DNA of 64,000 nucleotides from Zygnema cylindricum (lineage: Eukaryota > Streptophyta > Zygnematophyceae > Zygnematales > Zygnemataceae): NCBI GenBank assembly GCA_037447655.1, contig JBBHKE010001969.1, positions 336,441 to 400,440 of the forward strand, read 5' to 3'. A program made the translations under genes and the position numbers. This document shows, piece after piece, positions 44,861 through 57,039 of the stretch. Below the pieces are notes generated by a model, which saw only the letters and a program-made list of their open reading frames with translations, was not told the origin of the DNA and made no database searches. Positions within the stretch are counted from its first letter, which is position 1; each line of letters opens with the position of its first letter.

Positions 44861-45676
44861 ATGGAGCTTGAGGAGCTTCTTCTTAATCCGAAAAACACTG
44901 AAAATCATTTTGACCTTCCACGGAGACAAAAGTGTTCTTTCAGAGGTAAGAGGGATCCACTTGAATATGGGTGGATCATAGACTCAGGGACCGCAATGCA
45001 TATGTGCAAAGATAAAAGGTGGTTCACTAAACTGAGAAAGATCCCGACAGTTGAGATAGAGAACGGAGATAATAAAGTAGAAACCACAAGTCTTGTTGGA
45101 ACTATTGACTTGAAGGTTCTAGTTAATGGAAATGCCTCAATTGTAACACTCTCATATGTTCTTTACATTCCACAGTTTAGTAAGAACTTGGTCGCAACTG
45201 CTGTCCTAGATGAAAAAGAGTTTGAAATAGGAACTAGGAAAGGAATCTTCATAGCAAGCTTTGATAATGAGGTTTATTTTAAAGCTGAGAAGGGCAATTA
45301 GGGAATGTTCAGAATTGTACTTTGCAATGAAAAGAGTGTTCTCTACTCGTGTGCAAGTGAGATGATGCTTTGGCACAAAAGGTTGGGGCATGTGCATCTA
45401 GATAGATTAAAGAAAATGAAGAAAAAGGGAATAGTGGAGGGAATTACTTTTGAGGATGATGAGACCTTTGATGATTACAGTGGATGTGCCCAAGGGAAGA
45501 TTTATAGATTTCCATTTCCAAAGGTAACCACATATAGGAGAGAGAAAGTATTGGATCTAATTCACACTGATGTTTGGGGACCTGCTAGATATGCTTCACA
45601 TGGGGGGAAGAGGTGGATGTTAACTATCACAGATGATTGGTCTAGATACACGAAGGTATACTTTCTCAGACATTAG
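44861..45676 (+). pseudogene. protease and integrase N-terminal part, element D
   Basis: GWIIDSGTAMHMCKDKRWF (intact aspartic protease site), VEIENGDNKVETTSLVGTI, LYIPQFSKNLVATAVLDEK, a stop at 45299, then zinc motif LWHKRLGHVHLDRLKKMK…CAQGK (preceded by YSGC), IHTDVWGPARYASHGGKRW and ITDDWSRYTKVYFLRH with a stop at 45674. Confidence 0.91.
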
Positions 45677-45679
45677 TCA

Positions 45680-46390
45680 GATGTATTGAGATGTTTCAAA
45701 GAGTATAAAGTATGGAGTGAAAAACAACACGAAACCTCAAAAATAGAGATAAGAAGTGATAATGGGAAAGAATACACCTCAAGGGAATTTGAAGAATATC
45801 TTAAAGAAGAACGAATTCATCATGATAAAATTGTTTCCTATAATCCGGAACAAAATGGAGTAGCAAAAAGAGTGAATAGAACTTTAGGAGATATGTCGAC
45901 AAGTATGTTAACTGATAAGAGGATAGGGTTGCAGTTTTGGGTGGAGTCTATGAACTATGCTAATTTCATCAAAAATAGAGTTCTAACTTCAGCAAATAAA
46001 GAGGAAACTCTGTATGAGAGGTGGACAAGAAGAAAGCCTGATTTTTCTAGTTTGAGAGTGTTTGGAAGTCAAGTCTACAGTTTGGATTCCGATAAGACTT
46101 AATGGAAGATAGAGGGGAGAGGGAAGCCAGGATATCTTGTAGGATATGATGAGAGAACAAAAGGATACCGAGTGTATGACTTGAAAAAGAAAGATATAAT
46201 TTTGGTAAAATACATAGTGGTGATGAATGAAGAGACGTCCATTGATCCATTCAAATATAATAAGGCAGTCAGATCAGATTTGAAACGGATCAGTTTTTCT
46301 GACTTTGACTTTGAAAATGAAGAGAAGGAAGAGGGAGAAAAACAAAAATCTGGAGATTTACGGAGAAGGAGGAAAGGACAACATCCGAGG
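45680..46390 (+). pseudogene. integrase core and C-terminal part, element D
   Basis: LRCFKEYKVWSEKQHETSKI, RSDNGKEYTSREFEEYLKEE, YNPEQNGVAKRVNRTLGDMS: the catalytic Glu position reads Lys, so integrase is dead. FWVESMNYANFIKNRVLTSA, RKPDFSSLRVFGSQVYSLDS, a stop at 46100, then KPGYLVGYDERTKGYRVYDL and an acidic tail (DFDFENEEKEEGEKQKSGDL). Confidence 0.9.
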
Positions 46391-46399
46391 CAACGCCAC

Positions 46400-47370
46400 A
46401 ATACGAAGTGGAAACCGAAGAGGAACTTGATGACACACCGGAATTGGAAGATAGGGGAGCTGAAAATCTCCCTAAACGAAACCCAAGGATGCCTTCCATA
46501 CCTGTGTCCGATTTTGAAGGGGGAAGAAGAAGTAGTAAACAACTTCAAGAAAGACAAGTAAATAACCAACTCACAAAGATGTCTCACCCAGATGAACCTC
46601 AATCATACTTAGAGGCCATAAATACTCCAAAAAGTAGCCGGTGGATCATAGCTATAAATGAAGAAATGGCCTCTATCATGGAAGCCAATACATGGGAGTT
46701 GGTAGATTGTCCACCGAACCGAAAATTGATCGGATGTAAGTGGGTTTTTAAACTTAAATTAAACCCGGATAATACCATTGAGAGGTACAAAACTAGGTTA
46801 GTTGCAAAAGGATATACTCAGAAAGAGGGGATATACTTCGAAGAAACCTTTGCACCTGTAGTGAGATTTCCTTCTGTTAGAATCCTTTTAAGTATAGCCG
46901 CAGTGCAGGATTTGGAAATCCACCAGATGGATATTAAAACGGCCTTTTTGCACGGAGAGTTGGAAGAAGAAATTTACATGAGGCAACCTGGAGGATTCGT
47001 GGAAAGTGGGAAGAAAACAAAGTTTGCAAACTGATAAAATCAGTCTATTGGCTTAAGCAAGCCCCGCGACAGTGGAATATAAAGCTCGACGAATTTCTGA
47101 CCGGTTTGGGGTATATCAAAATTAGTTCAGATCACTCCATATATTTATTTGAGGATGAGGATAGAGTGAGATTTATTGCTATTTACGTGGATGATTTGCT
47201 GGTCTTAAGCAAATCTTTAGATAAATTAACAAACTAAAACGGGATCTTAGAAGCCGCTTTGACATGAAAGATCTCGGCGAAGCAAAGTACATTTTGGGAA
47301 TTCAAATGGAGAGAGATAGAGGGAATAGGATTATAAGACTAACTCAGAAATAAGCAATTGGTAATAAGCT
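46400..47370 (+). pseudogene. linker and reverse transcriptase, element D
   Basis: METEEELDDTPELEDRGAEN linker, RRSSKQLQ, then reverse transcriptase IMEANTWELVDCPPNRKLIG, LNPDNTIERYKTRLVAKGYT, IHQMDIKTAFLHGELEEEIY and MRQPGGFVESGKK; frameshift at ~47030; VYWLKQAPRQWNIKLDEFLT, IAIYVDDLLVLSKS (intact YVDD); stop and shift at ~47235; AKYILGIQMERDRGNRI. Confidence 0.91.
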
Positions 47371-47383
47371 AGAAAAATTTAAA

Positions 47384-48177
47384 ATGGAGAAAGCAAATGG
47401 ATGTACTACTCCCATGGATTTGAAGAAAGTGAGTGAGGGGAGTGAAGAGGGAGGAATATTGATCATAAATGACGAGATAGATGAGATAAAAAGAAGATTT
47501 ATAGAAAATATCCCTTATCCGCATATTGTAGGCAGTTTAATATATTTTATGAATTCTACCCGGCTTGATATAGCTGCAGCCGTAGGAGTCCTCAGCAAGA
47601 GTCTAAATGAACCAAGAAAAAGAGACTGAAGGCTGCCAAAAAGGTGATGAGGTATCTGGTGGGGACAAGGGAATTGTGGTTGCATTTGGGAGGGGAGCAC
47701 ACTAACATCACAACCTGGAGTGATACAAGTTATGAAGATGTGCCTTTAAGGCGGTGTACGACTGGATATGTGTTGCAAATTGAATCTGGTGCATGCTGTT
47801 GGAGTAGCAAGCAACGGAAAGTAGTTGCTCAGTCCACTATGGAGGCTGAATACATGGCTTCCTGTGCTGCTACCAAAGAGTTAATGTGGGTGAAATCTCT
47901 TTTTGAAGAACTTGGGTTCATAAACACAAGAACTCAGAATGTTTTTTGTGATAATCAAGGTGCTATCTCTATTGCAGCTAATCCGAAACATCACTTCAAA
48001 GCTAAGCATATGGATATTAGACTTAGCTTTGTCAAAGAGAAGGTTGAAAATAAAATCATTAAACTGGTTCATAAAACTGATAAAGAAATGATTACAGACA
48101 TGATGACAAAACCAGTACCTTCCCCTAAGTTGATTAATTGTAGAGAAAACTGTGGATTAAAATTGAAAAGTGACTAA
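47384..48177 (+). pseudogene. RNase H domain, element D
   Basis: CTTPMDLKKVSEGSEEGG, VGSLIYFMNSTRLDIAAAVG, a shift at 47628, then MMRYLVGTRELWLHLGGEHT, STMEAEYMASCAATKELMWV, VFCDNQGAISIAANPKHHFK and AKHMDIRLSFVKEKVENKII. The 177-codon open stretch reaches the natural end LKSD. Acidic residues are kept. Confidence 0.92.
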
Positions 48178-48180
48178 GAA

Positions 48181-48190
48181 TTAAGGGGAG
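48181..48190 (+). other. polypurine tract of element D
   Basis: TTAAGGGGAG directly before TGTTGACTAG, only three bases after the stop codon. Typical plus-strand primer site. Confidence 0.82.
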
Positions 48191-48420
48191 TGTTGACTAG
48201 AGGCAATTAACAGTTCACTTCGATAGTTTAGTAAGAATGTAAAGAGAGAGAAAGAGAGAACCAAAGGCAGGCCATGGCTGCCGCGTCATTAAGGAGGGAG
48301 AATGAAATATAAGGTATTTTACTATTTTAGCAAAATACTGCCTCTAGTCAGATTTGAACCGGGGTCTAAGGAATATTACTTAGACCTTAGCCTTATCCAT
48401 TAAGGCACTAGCGAAACGAG
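48191..48420 (+). repeat. 3' LTR of element D, first ~230 bp
   Basis: Opens TGTTGACTAGAGGC, has a GAGAGAGAAAGAGAGA run, GCCATGGCTGCC (as in block X) and the tRNA-like motif, then stops at ~48420, where reverse-oriented satellite begins. Confidence 0.8.
48344..48411 (-). other. tRNA-like motif in the 3' LTR of D (antisense)
   Basis: Minus strand: CTAGT and ACTAG can close an acceptor-like stem (48411-48407 with 48348-48344). D-arm GCCTT-AATGGAT-AAGGC resembles plant-type tRNA-Arg. The middle is a perfect 8-bp hairpin GGTCTAAG/CTTAGACC (48363-48386) instead of a 5+7 anticodon arm, and box B is GGTTCAAATC. The T-stem pairs at only three of five positions. Not a standard tRNA; a tRNA-derived piece or mimic. 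A tRNA-Arg pseudogene is the alternative. Confidence 0.55.
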
Positions 48421-51400
48421 TTTGGTAATTTAGGTAACAATTATTATTATCGCTAATTGTTTGTGTAAATTACATAACAAATCCTGTTACCGCTAACAGT
48501 TTGTGTAAGTTAGGTAACAATTCTTGTTATCGCTAACTGTTTGTGTAATTTAGGAAAAGATTCTTGTTATCCCTAACTGTTTGTGTAGTTTAAATATGAA
48601 TTCTTGTTGTCGCTAACTGTATGTGTAATTTAGGTAACAATTCTTGTGATCGCTTATCATTTGTGTAATTTAGGTAACAATTCTTGTTAACGCTAATTGT
48701 TTTTGTATTTTAGGTAACAATTCCTGTTGTCGCTAATTGTTTGTGTAATTTAGGTAACAATTTTTGTTATGGCTATTTATTTGAGTAATTTAGGTAACAA
48801 TTCTTGTTATCGCTAATTGTTTGTGTAATTTAGGAAACAATTATTATTTTCCCTAATTGTTTATGTCATTTAGTGACATTTTTTTATATCGCTAACAGTT
48901 TGTGTAGTTTAGATAACAATTCCTGTTAGCGCTCACAATTTCTGTAATTTAGGTAACAATTCCTGTTAACGCGAACTGTTTATGTAATTTAGGTCACAAT
49001 TATTGTTAACGCTAATTGTTTGTGTAATTTAGGAAATATTTCTTGTTATCGCTAACAGTTTGTGTAATTTAGATAACAATTCTTGTGATCGCTACCTGAT
49101 TGTGTAATTTATATATCAATTCTTGTTATCGCTAACTGTATGTGTAATTTAGGTAACAATTCTTGTTATCTCTAACTCTTTGTGTAATTTAGGTAACAAT
49201 TCTTGTTATCGCTAATTGTTTATGTAATTTAGGTAACAATATTTGATATCGCTAACAGTTTGTGTAATTTAAGTAAAAATTCTTGTTATCGCTAACAGTT
49301 TGTGTAAATTAGATATAAATTCCAATTATCGCTATTAATTTGTGTATTTTAGATTTCAATTCTTGTTATCGCTAATAGTTTGTGTATTTTAGGTAACAAT
49401 TCGTGTTATCGCTAACTGTTTGTGTAATTTAGGTAACAATTATTATAATCGCTAATTGTTTGCGTAAATTAGATAACAAATCCTGTTATCGCTAAGTGTT
49501 TCTGTAATTTAGGTAACAATTCCTGTTAACGCGAACTGTTTATGTAATTTAGGTCACAATTATTGTTAACGCTAATTGTTTGTGTAATTTAGGTAACAAT
49601 TCTTGTAGTCGCTAACAGTTTGTGTAATTTAGATAACAATTTTTGTTATCGCTAAGTGATTGTGTAATTTAGGAAACAATTCTTGTTATCGCTAACTCTT
49701 TTTGTAATTTATGTAACAATTTGAGTTATTGCTAATTATTTGTGTAATTTAGGTAAAAATTCTTGTTATCACTAACAGTTTGTGAAAGTTTGATAACAAT
49801 TCTTGTTATCACTAACAGTTTGTGTAATTTAATTAACAATACCTGTTATCGTAAACTGTTTGTGTCATATAGGTAACAATTTTGTTTGTGTCATTTAGGT
49901 AACAATTTTGATATCGCTAACAGTATGTGTGATTTAGATAACAATTCCTGTTAGCGTTAACAATTTTTGTAATTTAGGTAGCAATTCTTGTTTCACTAAT
50001 TGTTGCTAAAATTTAGGTAACAATTAATATTATTAATAATTTTTTGTGTAAATTAGATAACAATTCCTGTTATCGCTAACAGTTTGTGTATTTTAGGTAA
50101 CAATTTGTGTTTGCGCTAATAATTTGTGTAATTTAGATAACAATTTTGTTATCGCTAAGTATTTCTGTAATTTAGGTAACAATTTTTGTTATCTCTAAGT
50201 GTTTGTGTATTTTAGGAAACAATTCTTGTTATCGCTAACTGCTTGTGTAATTAAGGTAACAATTCTTATTATCGCTAACTGTTTCTGTAAATGAGATAAC
50301 AATTAGTGTTATCGCTAACTATTTGTGTAATTTAGGTAACAATTCTTGTTATCACTAACACTTTGTGTAAGTTAGATAACAATTCTTGTTAGCGCTAACA
50401 GTTTGTGTAATTTAGGTAACAATTATTGTTATCGCTAACAGTTTCTGTAATTTAGGTAACAATTCTTGTTATCGCTAACTGTTTCTGTATTTTAGGAAAC
50501 ATATCTTGTTATCGCTAACAATTTGTGTAAGTTAGTATCAATTCTTGTTAGCACAAACAGCTTGTGTAAGTTAGGTAACCATTGTTGTTAGCGCTAACAG
50601 ATTGTGTAATTTAGATTATAATTCCTTGTAGCGCTAACTATTTCTATAATTTAGGCAACAATTCTTGTTATCGCTAATTGTTTGTGTAATTTAGGCAACA
50701 ATTCTTGTTATCGCTAAAAGTTTGTGTAATTTAGATAACAATTCCTGTCAGCGCTAACTGTTTCTGTAATTTAGGTAACAATTCTTGTTATCCCTAACTG
50801 TTTGTGTAATTTAGATAACAATTCCTGTTATCGCTAACTATTTGTGTAATTTAGGTAACAATTTTTGTTATCGCTAATTGTTGTGTAATTTAGATAACAA
50901 TTCTTGTCATCGCTAAGTGTTTCTGTAATTTAGGTAACAATTCTTGTTATCGCTAACTGTTTGTGTAATTTAGGTAACAATTATTATTATTGCTAATTGT
51001 TTGTGTAAATTAGATAACAATTACTTTTATCGCTAACAGTTTGTGTAATTTAGGTAACAATTCCTGTTAGCGCTTACTATTTTTGTAATTTAGGTAACTG
51101 TTCTTACTATCACTAATTGTTTGTGTAATTTAGGTAAAAATTCTGGTTATTGCTAACAGTTTGTGTAATTTAGATAACAATTCTTGTTAACGCTAATTGT
51201 TTCTGTTATTTAGGTCACAATTCTTGTTATCGCCAACTGTTTGTGTTAGTTAGTTAACAATTATTGTTATCGCTAACATTTTGTGTAAATTAGATAACAA
51301 TTCCTGGTATTGCTAACAATTTGTGTAATTTAGATATCATTTCTAGTTAACGCTAACTGTTTGTGTAATTTAGGAAACAATTCTTTTATCGCTAAGTTTT

Positions 51401-51772
51401 TCTGTAATTTAGGTAACAATTCTTGTTATCGCTAATTGTTTGTGTAATTTAGAAACAATTATTATTATCGCTAATTGTTTGTGTAAATTATATAACAATT
51501 CCTATTATCGCTAAAAGATTGTGTAATTTAGGTAACAATTTTTGCTATGGCTAACTATTTGAGTAATTAAGGTAACAATTCTTGATATCGCAAACAATTT
51601 GTGTAATTTAGATAACAATTCTTGTTAGCGCTCACAATTGTTGTAATTTAAGTAACAATTCTTGTTTTCGCTAACTGTTTGTGTAAATTAGATAACAATT
51701 CCTATTATCACTAACAATTTGTGTAATTTAGATATAAATTCGTGTTATCGCTAACAGTTTTATTAACAAAGA

Positions 51773-51782
51773 NNNNNNNNNN
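51773..51782. other. assembly gap (10 N)
   Basis: Ten Ns flanked by broken monomers (…TTTTATTAACAAAGA and AAATTAAACAACTATTAACG…). The left edge fits the reverse array poorly and the first ~25 bases after the gap are irregular. The true length and order across it are unknown. Confidence 0.95.
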
Positions 51783-51819
51783 AAATTAAACAACTATTAA
51801 CGCTAACAATTGTGTAATT

Positions 51820-54800
51820 TAGGGTAGAATTCTTGTTATCACTAACTGTTTGTGTAATTTAGGTAACAATTCTTCTTATTGCTTACAGTTTGTGTAATTT
51901 AGGTAACAATTTATGTTATAGCTAACTGTTTGTGTAATTTAGGTAAGAATTCTTGTTATCGCTAATTGTTTGTGTAATTTATGTAACAATTCTTGTTATC
52001 CCTAACAGATTGTGTAATTTAGATTACAATTCTTCTAATCGCTAACAGTTTCTGTAATTTAGATAACAATTCCTGTTATTGCTAACTGTTTGTGTAATTT
52101 AGGTAACAATTTCTGTTATCGCTAACTGTTTATGTAATTTAGGTAACAATTCTAGTTATCACTAACAGTTTGTGAAATTTAGGTAAAATTCGTGTTATCG
52201 CTAATAGTTGTGTAATTTAGGTAACAATTCTTGTTATTGCTAATAGTTTGTGTAATTTAGGTAACAATTCATGTTAGCCCAAACTATTTGTGTAATATAG
52301 GTAACAATTCTTGTTATCGCTAACAGTTTGTGTAATTTAGGTGACAATTCCTGTTATCGCTAAGTGTTTGTGTATTTTAGGTAACAATTCTTGTTATCGC
52401 TAATTGTTTGTGTAATTTAGTCAACAATTCTTGTTATCGCTAACAGTTTGTGTAATTTAGGTAACAATCCCTGTTATCGCTAACTGTTTGTGTATTTTAG
52501 GTAACAATTTTTGTTATCGCTAATTGTTTTTAAAAGAATTCCTTTATGTAATAGTTTGGGTACTTTAGGTAATTATTCTTATTATCGCTAACTGTTTGTG
52601 TAATTTAGGTAATAGTTCTTGTTATCGCTAACAGTTTGTGTAATTTAGATTACAATTCGTGTTATCGCTAACAGTTTCTGTAATTTATATATCAATTCAT
52701 GTGATTGCTAACTGTTTCTTTAATTTGGGTAACAATTCTTGTTATCCCTAAGAATTTGTGTAATTTAGGTAACAATTCCTGTTATCGCTAAGAGTTTGTG
52801 AAATTTAGGTTACAATTCTTGTTATCGCTAACAGTTTGTTTAATTTAGGTATTAATTTTGTTATCCCTAAGAATTTGTGTAATTTAGGTAAGAGTTTGTG
52901 TTATCGCTAAAATTTTGTGTAATTTAGGTAACAATTCCTGTAATCAATAACTGTTTTATGTAATTTAGGTAACAATTCCTGTTATCGCTAAAAGTTTGTG
53001 TAATTTAGGTAACAATTCCTGTTATCGCTAACTAATTCTGTAATTTAGGTTACAATTCTTGTTATCGCTAAGAGTTTGTGTAATTTAGGTAACAATTCCT
53101 ATTATCGCTAATAGTTTTTGTAATTTAGGTAAAAATTCTTGTTATCGCTAACTGTTACGGTAATTTAGGTAACAATTCTTGTTATCGCTAACAATTTGTG
53201 TAATTTAGGTAACAATTTTTGTTATCGCTAATAGTTTGTGTAATTTAGGTAACAATTCCTGTTATTGCTAATAGTTTGTGTAATTTAGGTAACAATTCTT
53301 GATATTGCCAACAATTTGTATAATTTAGGTAACAATTCTTGTTATCGCTAACACTTTGTGTAATTAAGGTAACAATTCCTGTTATCGCTAACTGTTTCTG
53401 TTATTTAGGTAACAATTCTTGTTAACGCTAATAGTTGTGTAATTTAGGGTAGAATTCTTGTTATCACTAACTGTTTGTGTTATTTAGGTAACAATTTTTG
53501 TTATTGCTAACAGTTTGTGTAATTTAGGTAACAATTTATGTTATAGCTAACTGTTTGTGTAATTTAGGAAACAATTTTTGTTATCGCTAATTGTTTGTGT
53601 AATTTATGTAATAATTCCTGTTATTGCTAATAGTTTGTGTAATTTAGGTAACAATTCTTGTTATCGCTAATTGTTTGTGTAATTTAGGTAACAATTCTTG
53701 TTATCCCTAACAGTTAGTGTAATTTAGATTACAATTTTTCTAATTGCTAACACTTTGTGTAATTTAGATAACAATTCCTATTATTGCTAACTGTTTCTAT
53801 AATTTAGGTAACAATTCCTGTTATCGATAACTGTTTCTGTAATTTAGGTAACAATTTTAGTTATCACTAACAGTTTGTGAAATTTAGGTAACAATTCCTA
53901 TTATCGCTAATAGTTGTGTAATTTAGGTAACAATTCTTGTTATTACTAATAGTTTGTGTAATTTAGGTTACAATTTATGTTAGCGCAAACTATTTGTGTA
54001 ATATAGATAACAATTCTTGTTATCGCTAACAGTTTGTGTAGTTTAGGTGACAATTCCTGTTATCGCTAAGTGTTTGTGTATTTTAGGTAACAATTCTTGT
54101 TATCACTAATTGTTTGTGTAATTTAGGTAACAATTCTTGTTATTGCTAATAGTTTGGGTAATTTAGGTAACAATCCCTGTTATCGCTAACAATTTGTGTA
54201 TTTTAGGTAACAATTCCTGTTATCGCTAACTGTTTGTGTATTTTAGGTAACAATTCTTATTATCGCTAATTGTTTGTGTAATTTAGGTAACAATTCCTGT
54301 TATTGCTAATAGTTTGGGTACTTTAGGTAACAATTCTTGTTATCGCTAACTTTTTGTGTAATTTAGGTAACAGTTCTTGTTATCCCTAATAGTTTGTGTA
54401 ATTTAGATTACAATTCCTGTTATCGCTAACAGTTTCTGTAATTTAGATAACAATTCATGTGATCGCTAACTGTTTCTTTAATTTGGGTAACAATTCTTGT
54501 TATCCCTAACAGTTTGTGTAATTTAGGTAACAATTCCTGTTATCGCTAAGAGTTTGTGTAATTTAGGTAACAATTCTTGTTATCGCTAATAGTTTGTGTA
54601 ATTTAGGTAACAATTCTTGTTATCGCTAATAGTTTGTGTAATTTAGGTATTAATTTTGTTATCGCTAATAATTTGTGTAATTTAGGTAACAATTCATATT
54701 ATCGCTAATTGTTTTATGTAATTTAGGTAACAATTCCTGTTATCGCTAAATGTTTGTGTAATTTAGGTAACAATTCTTGTTATCGCTTACTGTTTCTGTA

Positions 54801-56620
54801 ATTTAGGTAACAATTCTTGTTATCGCTAACAGTTTCTGTCATTTAATTAACAATACCTATTATCCCTAATAGTTTGTGTAATTTAGGTAACAATTATTGT
54901 TATCGCTTATTTTTACCGTAATTTAGGTAAAAATTCTTGTTATCGCTAACAATTTGTGTAATTCAGGTAACAATTCTTGTTATCGCTAATTGTTTGTGTA
55001 ATTTAGGTAACAATTTTTGTTATCGCTAATAGTTTTTGTAATTTAGGTAACAATTCCTATTATCGCTAATAGTTTGTGTAATTTAGGTAACAATTCTTGT
55101 TATCGCCAACAGTTTGTATAATTTAGGTAACAATTCCTGTTATCGCTAACAGTTTGTGTAATTTAGGTAACAATTCCTGTTATCGCTAACTGTTTGTGTT
55201 ATTTAGGTAACAATTCTTGTTAACGCTAACAGTTGTGTTATTTAGGGTAGAATTCTTGTTATCACTAATTGTTTGTGTAATTAAGGTAACAATTCTTCTT
55301 ATTGCTTACAGTTTGTGTAATTTAGGTAACAATTTATGTTATAGCTAACTGTTTGTGTAATTTAGGTAAGAATTCTTGTTATCGCTAATTTTTTGTGTAA
55401 TTTATATAACAATTCTTGTTATCCCTAACAGTTTGTGTAATTTAGATTACAATTCTTCTAATCGCTAACAGTTTGTGTAATTTAGATAACAATTCTTGTT
55501 ATTGCTAACTGTTTGTGTAATTTAGGTAACAATTTCTGTTATCGCTAACTCTTTATGTAATTTAGGTAAAAATTCTAGTTATCAGTAACAGTTTGTGAAA
55601 TTTAGGTGAAATTCATGTTATCGCTAATAATTGTGTAATTTAGGTAACAATTCTTGTTATTGCTAATAGTTTGTGTAATTTAGGTAACAATTCATGTTAG
55701 CGCAAACTATTTGTGTAATATAGGTAACAATTCTTGTTATCGCTAACAGTTTGTGTAATTTAGGTGACAATTCCTGTTATCGCTAAGTGTTTGTGTATTT
55801 TAGGTAACAATTCTTGTTATCGCTAATTGTTTGTGTAATTTAGTCAACAATTCTTGTTATCGCTAACAGTTTGTGTAATTTAGGTAACAATCCCTGTTAT
55901 CGCTAACTGTTTGTGTATTTTAGGTAACAATTTTTGTTATCGCTAATTGTTTGTGTAATTTAGGTAAGAATTCCTGTTATCGCTAATAGTTTGGGTACTT
56001 TAGGTAATTATTCTTATTATCGCTAACTGTTTGTGTAATTTAGGTAACAGTTCTTGTTATCGCTAACAGTTTGTGTAATTTAGATTACAATTCGTGTTAT
56101 CGCTAACAGTTTCTGTAATTTATATATCAATTCATGTGATTGCTAACTGTTTCTTTAATTTGGGTAACAATTCTTGTTATCCCTAAGAATTTGTGTAATT
56201 TAGGTAACAATTCCTGTTATCGCTAAGAGTTTGTGAAATTTAGGTTACAATTCTTGTTATCGCTAACAGTTTGTTTAATTTAGGTATTAATTTTGTTATC
56301 CCTAAGAATTTGTGTAATTTAGGTAACAATTCTAATTATCCCTAATAGTTTGTGTAATTTAGATTACAATTCTTCTAATCGCTAACAATTTGTGTAATTT
56401 AGATAACAATTCTTGTTATTGCCAACTGTTTGTGTAATTTAGGTATCAATTCCTGTTATCGCTAACAGTTTCTGTAATTTAGGTAACAATTCTAGTTATC
56501 ACTAACGATTTGTGAAATTTAGGTAACAACTCCTGTTATCGCTAATAGTTATGTAATTTAGGTAACAATTCTTGTTATTGCTAATAGTTTGTGTAATTTA
56601 GGTAACAATTCATGTTAACG
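51820..56620 (-). repeat. higher-order repeat, ~1.7-kb units in a 3.4-kb pattern
   Basis: The marker AGTTATCACTAACAGTTTG starts at 52154, 53859 and 55577 (third with one change), spacings 1705 and 1718 bp, and again in shorter form at 56494. TTTAGGGTAGAATTC marks the same units at 51819, 53444 and 55242. Copies one and three share rare variants (GGTAATTATTCTTATTATCG at ~52566 and ~55992; TTCTTCTTATTGCTTACAG) that copy two lacks. Confidence 0.82.
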
Positions 56621-57039
56621 CAAACTGTTTGTGTAATATAAGTAACAATTCTTGTTATCGCTAACAGTTTGTGTAATTTAGGTGACAATTCCTGTTATCG
56701 CTAAGTGTTTGTGTATTTTAGGTAACAATTCTTGTTATCGCTAATTGTTTGTGTAATTTAGGTGACAATTCCTGTTATTGCTAATAGTTTGGGTAATTTA
56801 GGTAACAATTCATGTTATCGCTAACTGTTTTTGTAATTTAGGTAACAATTCTTGTTATCGTTAACTGTTTGTGCAATTAAGATTACAATTTTTGTTATCG
56901 ATAACAGTTTGTGTAATTTAGATAACAATTCATGTTATCGCTAACTGTTTTTGTAATTTAGGTAACAATTCTTGTTATCGCTAACAGTTTGTGTAATTTA
57001 GGTAACAATTCTTGTTATCGCTAATTGTTTGTGTAATAA

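Larger units (their letters stand above)
43739..48177 (+). pseudogene. gag-pol polyprotein of copia element D (pseudogene)
   Basis: From the LTR ATG to KLKSD and TAA at 48175. Gag is diverged and has an acidic, Pro/Thr-rich insert. Knuckle CHFCKKPGHYMANC is intact. Protease DSGT is intact. Integrase has HKRLGH, IHTDVWGP and RSDNGKEY, but the Glu is Lys (AKRVNR). Reverse transcriptase YVDD (about 47184) and RNase H acids are intact. Stops or shifts fall near 43757, 43880, 44150, 44648, 45299, 45674, 46100, 46390, 47032, 47235 and 47628. Fewer catalytic changes than A, but it cannot make a full polyprotein. Confidence 0.93.
43626..48420 (+). mobile_element. Copia-type LTR retrotransposon D (decayed, LTR ends lost)
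   Basis: Partial 5' LTR, perfect half-tRNA primer site, gag, protease, integrase, reverse transcriptase, RNase H, polypurine tract, partial 3' LTR. A separate family from A/B and C: gag and linker differ and the polypurine block lacks AAGCTT. The 5' LTR keeps only its last ~133 bp and the 3' LTR only its first ~230 bp. The satellite on its left is forward and that on its right is reverse, so D sits at the orientation switch. No target duplication is readable. Confidence 0.93.

Noticed and set aside
46099-46602. 167-codon minus-strand frame inside element D
   Set aside because: Antisense of the acidic linker and integrase tail; Phe/Ser-rich because the sense strand is Glu/Lys-rich.
48344-48411. 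Functional tRNA-Arg gene
   Set aside because: Central arm is an 8-bp stem with no normal anticodon loop, the T-stem pairs poorly, and it lies inside an LTR.
25073-48420. Retrovirus or env-bearing element
   Set aside because: Domain order is copia (integrase before reverse transcriptase) and nothing env-like lies between RNase H and the 3' LTR.
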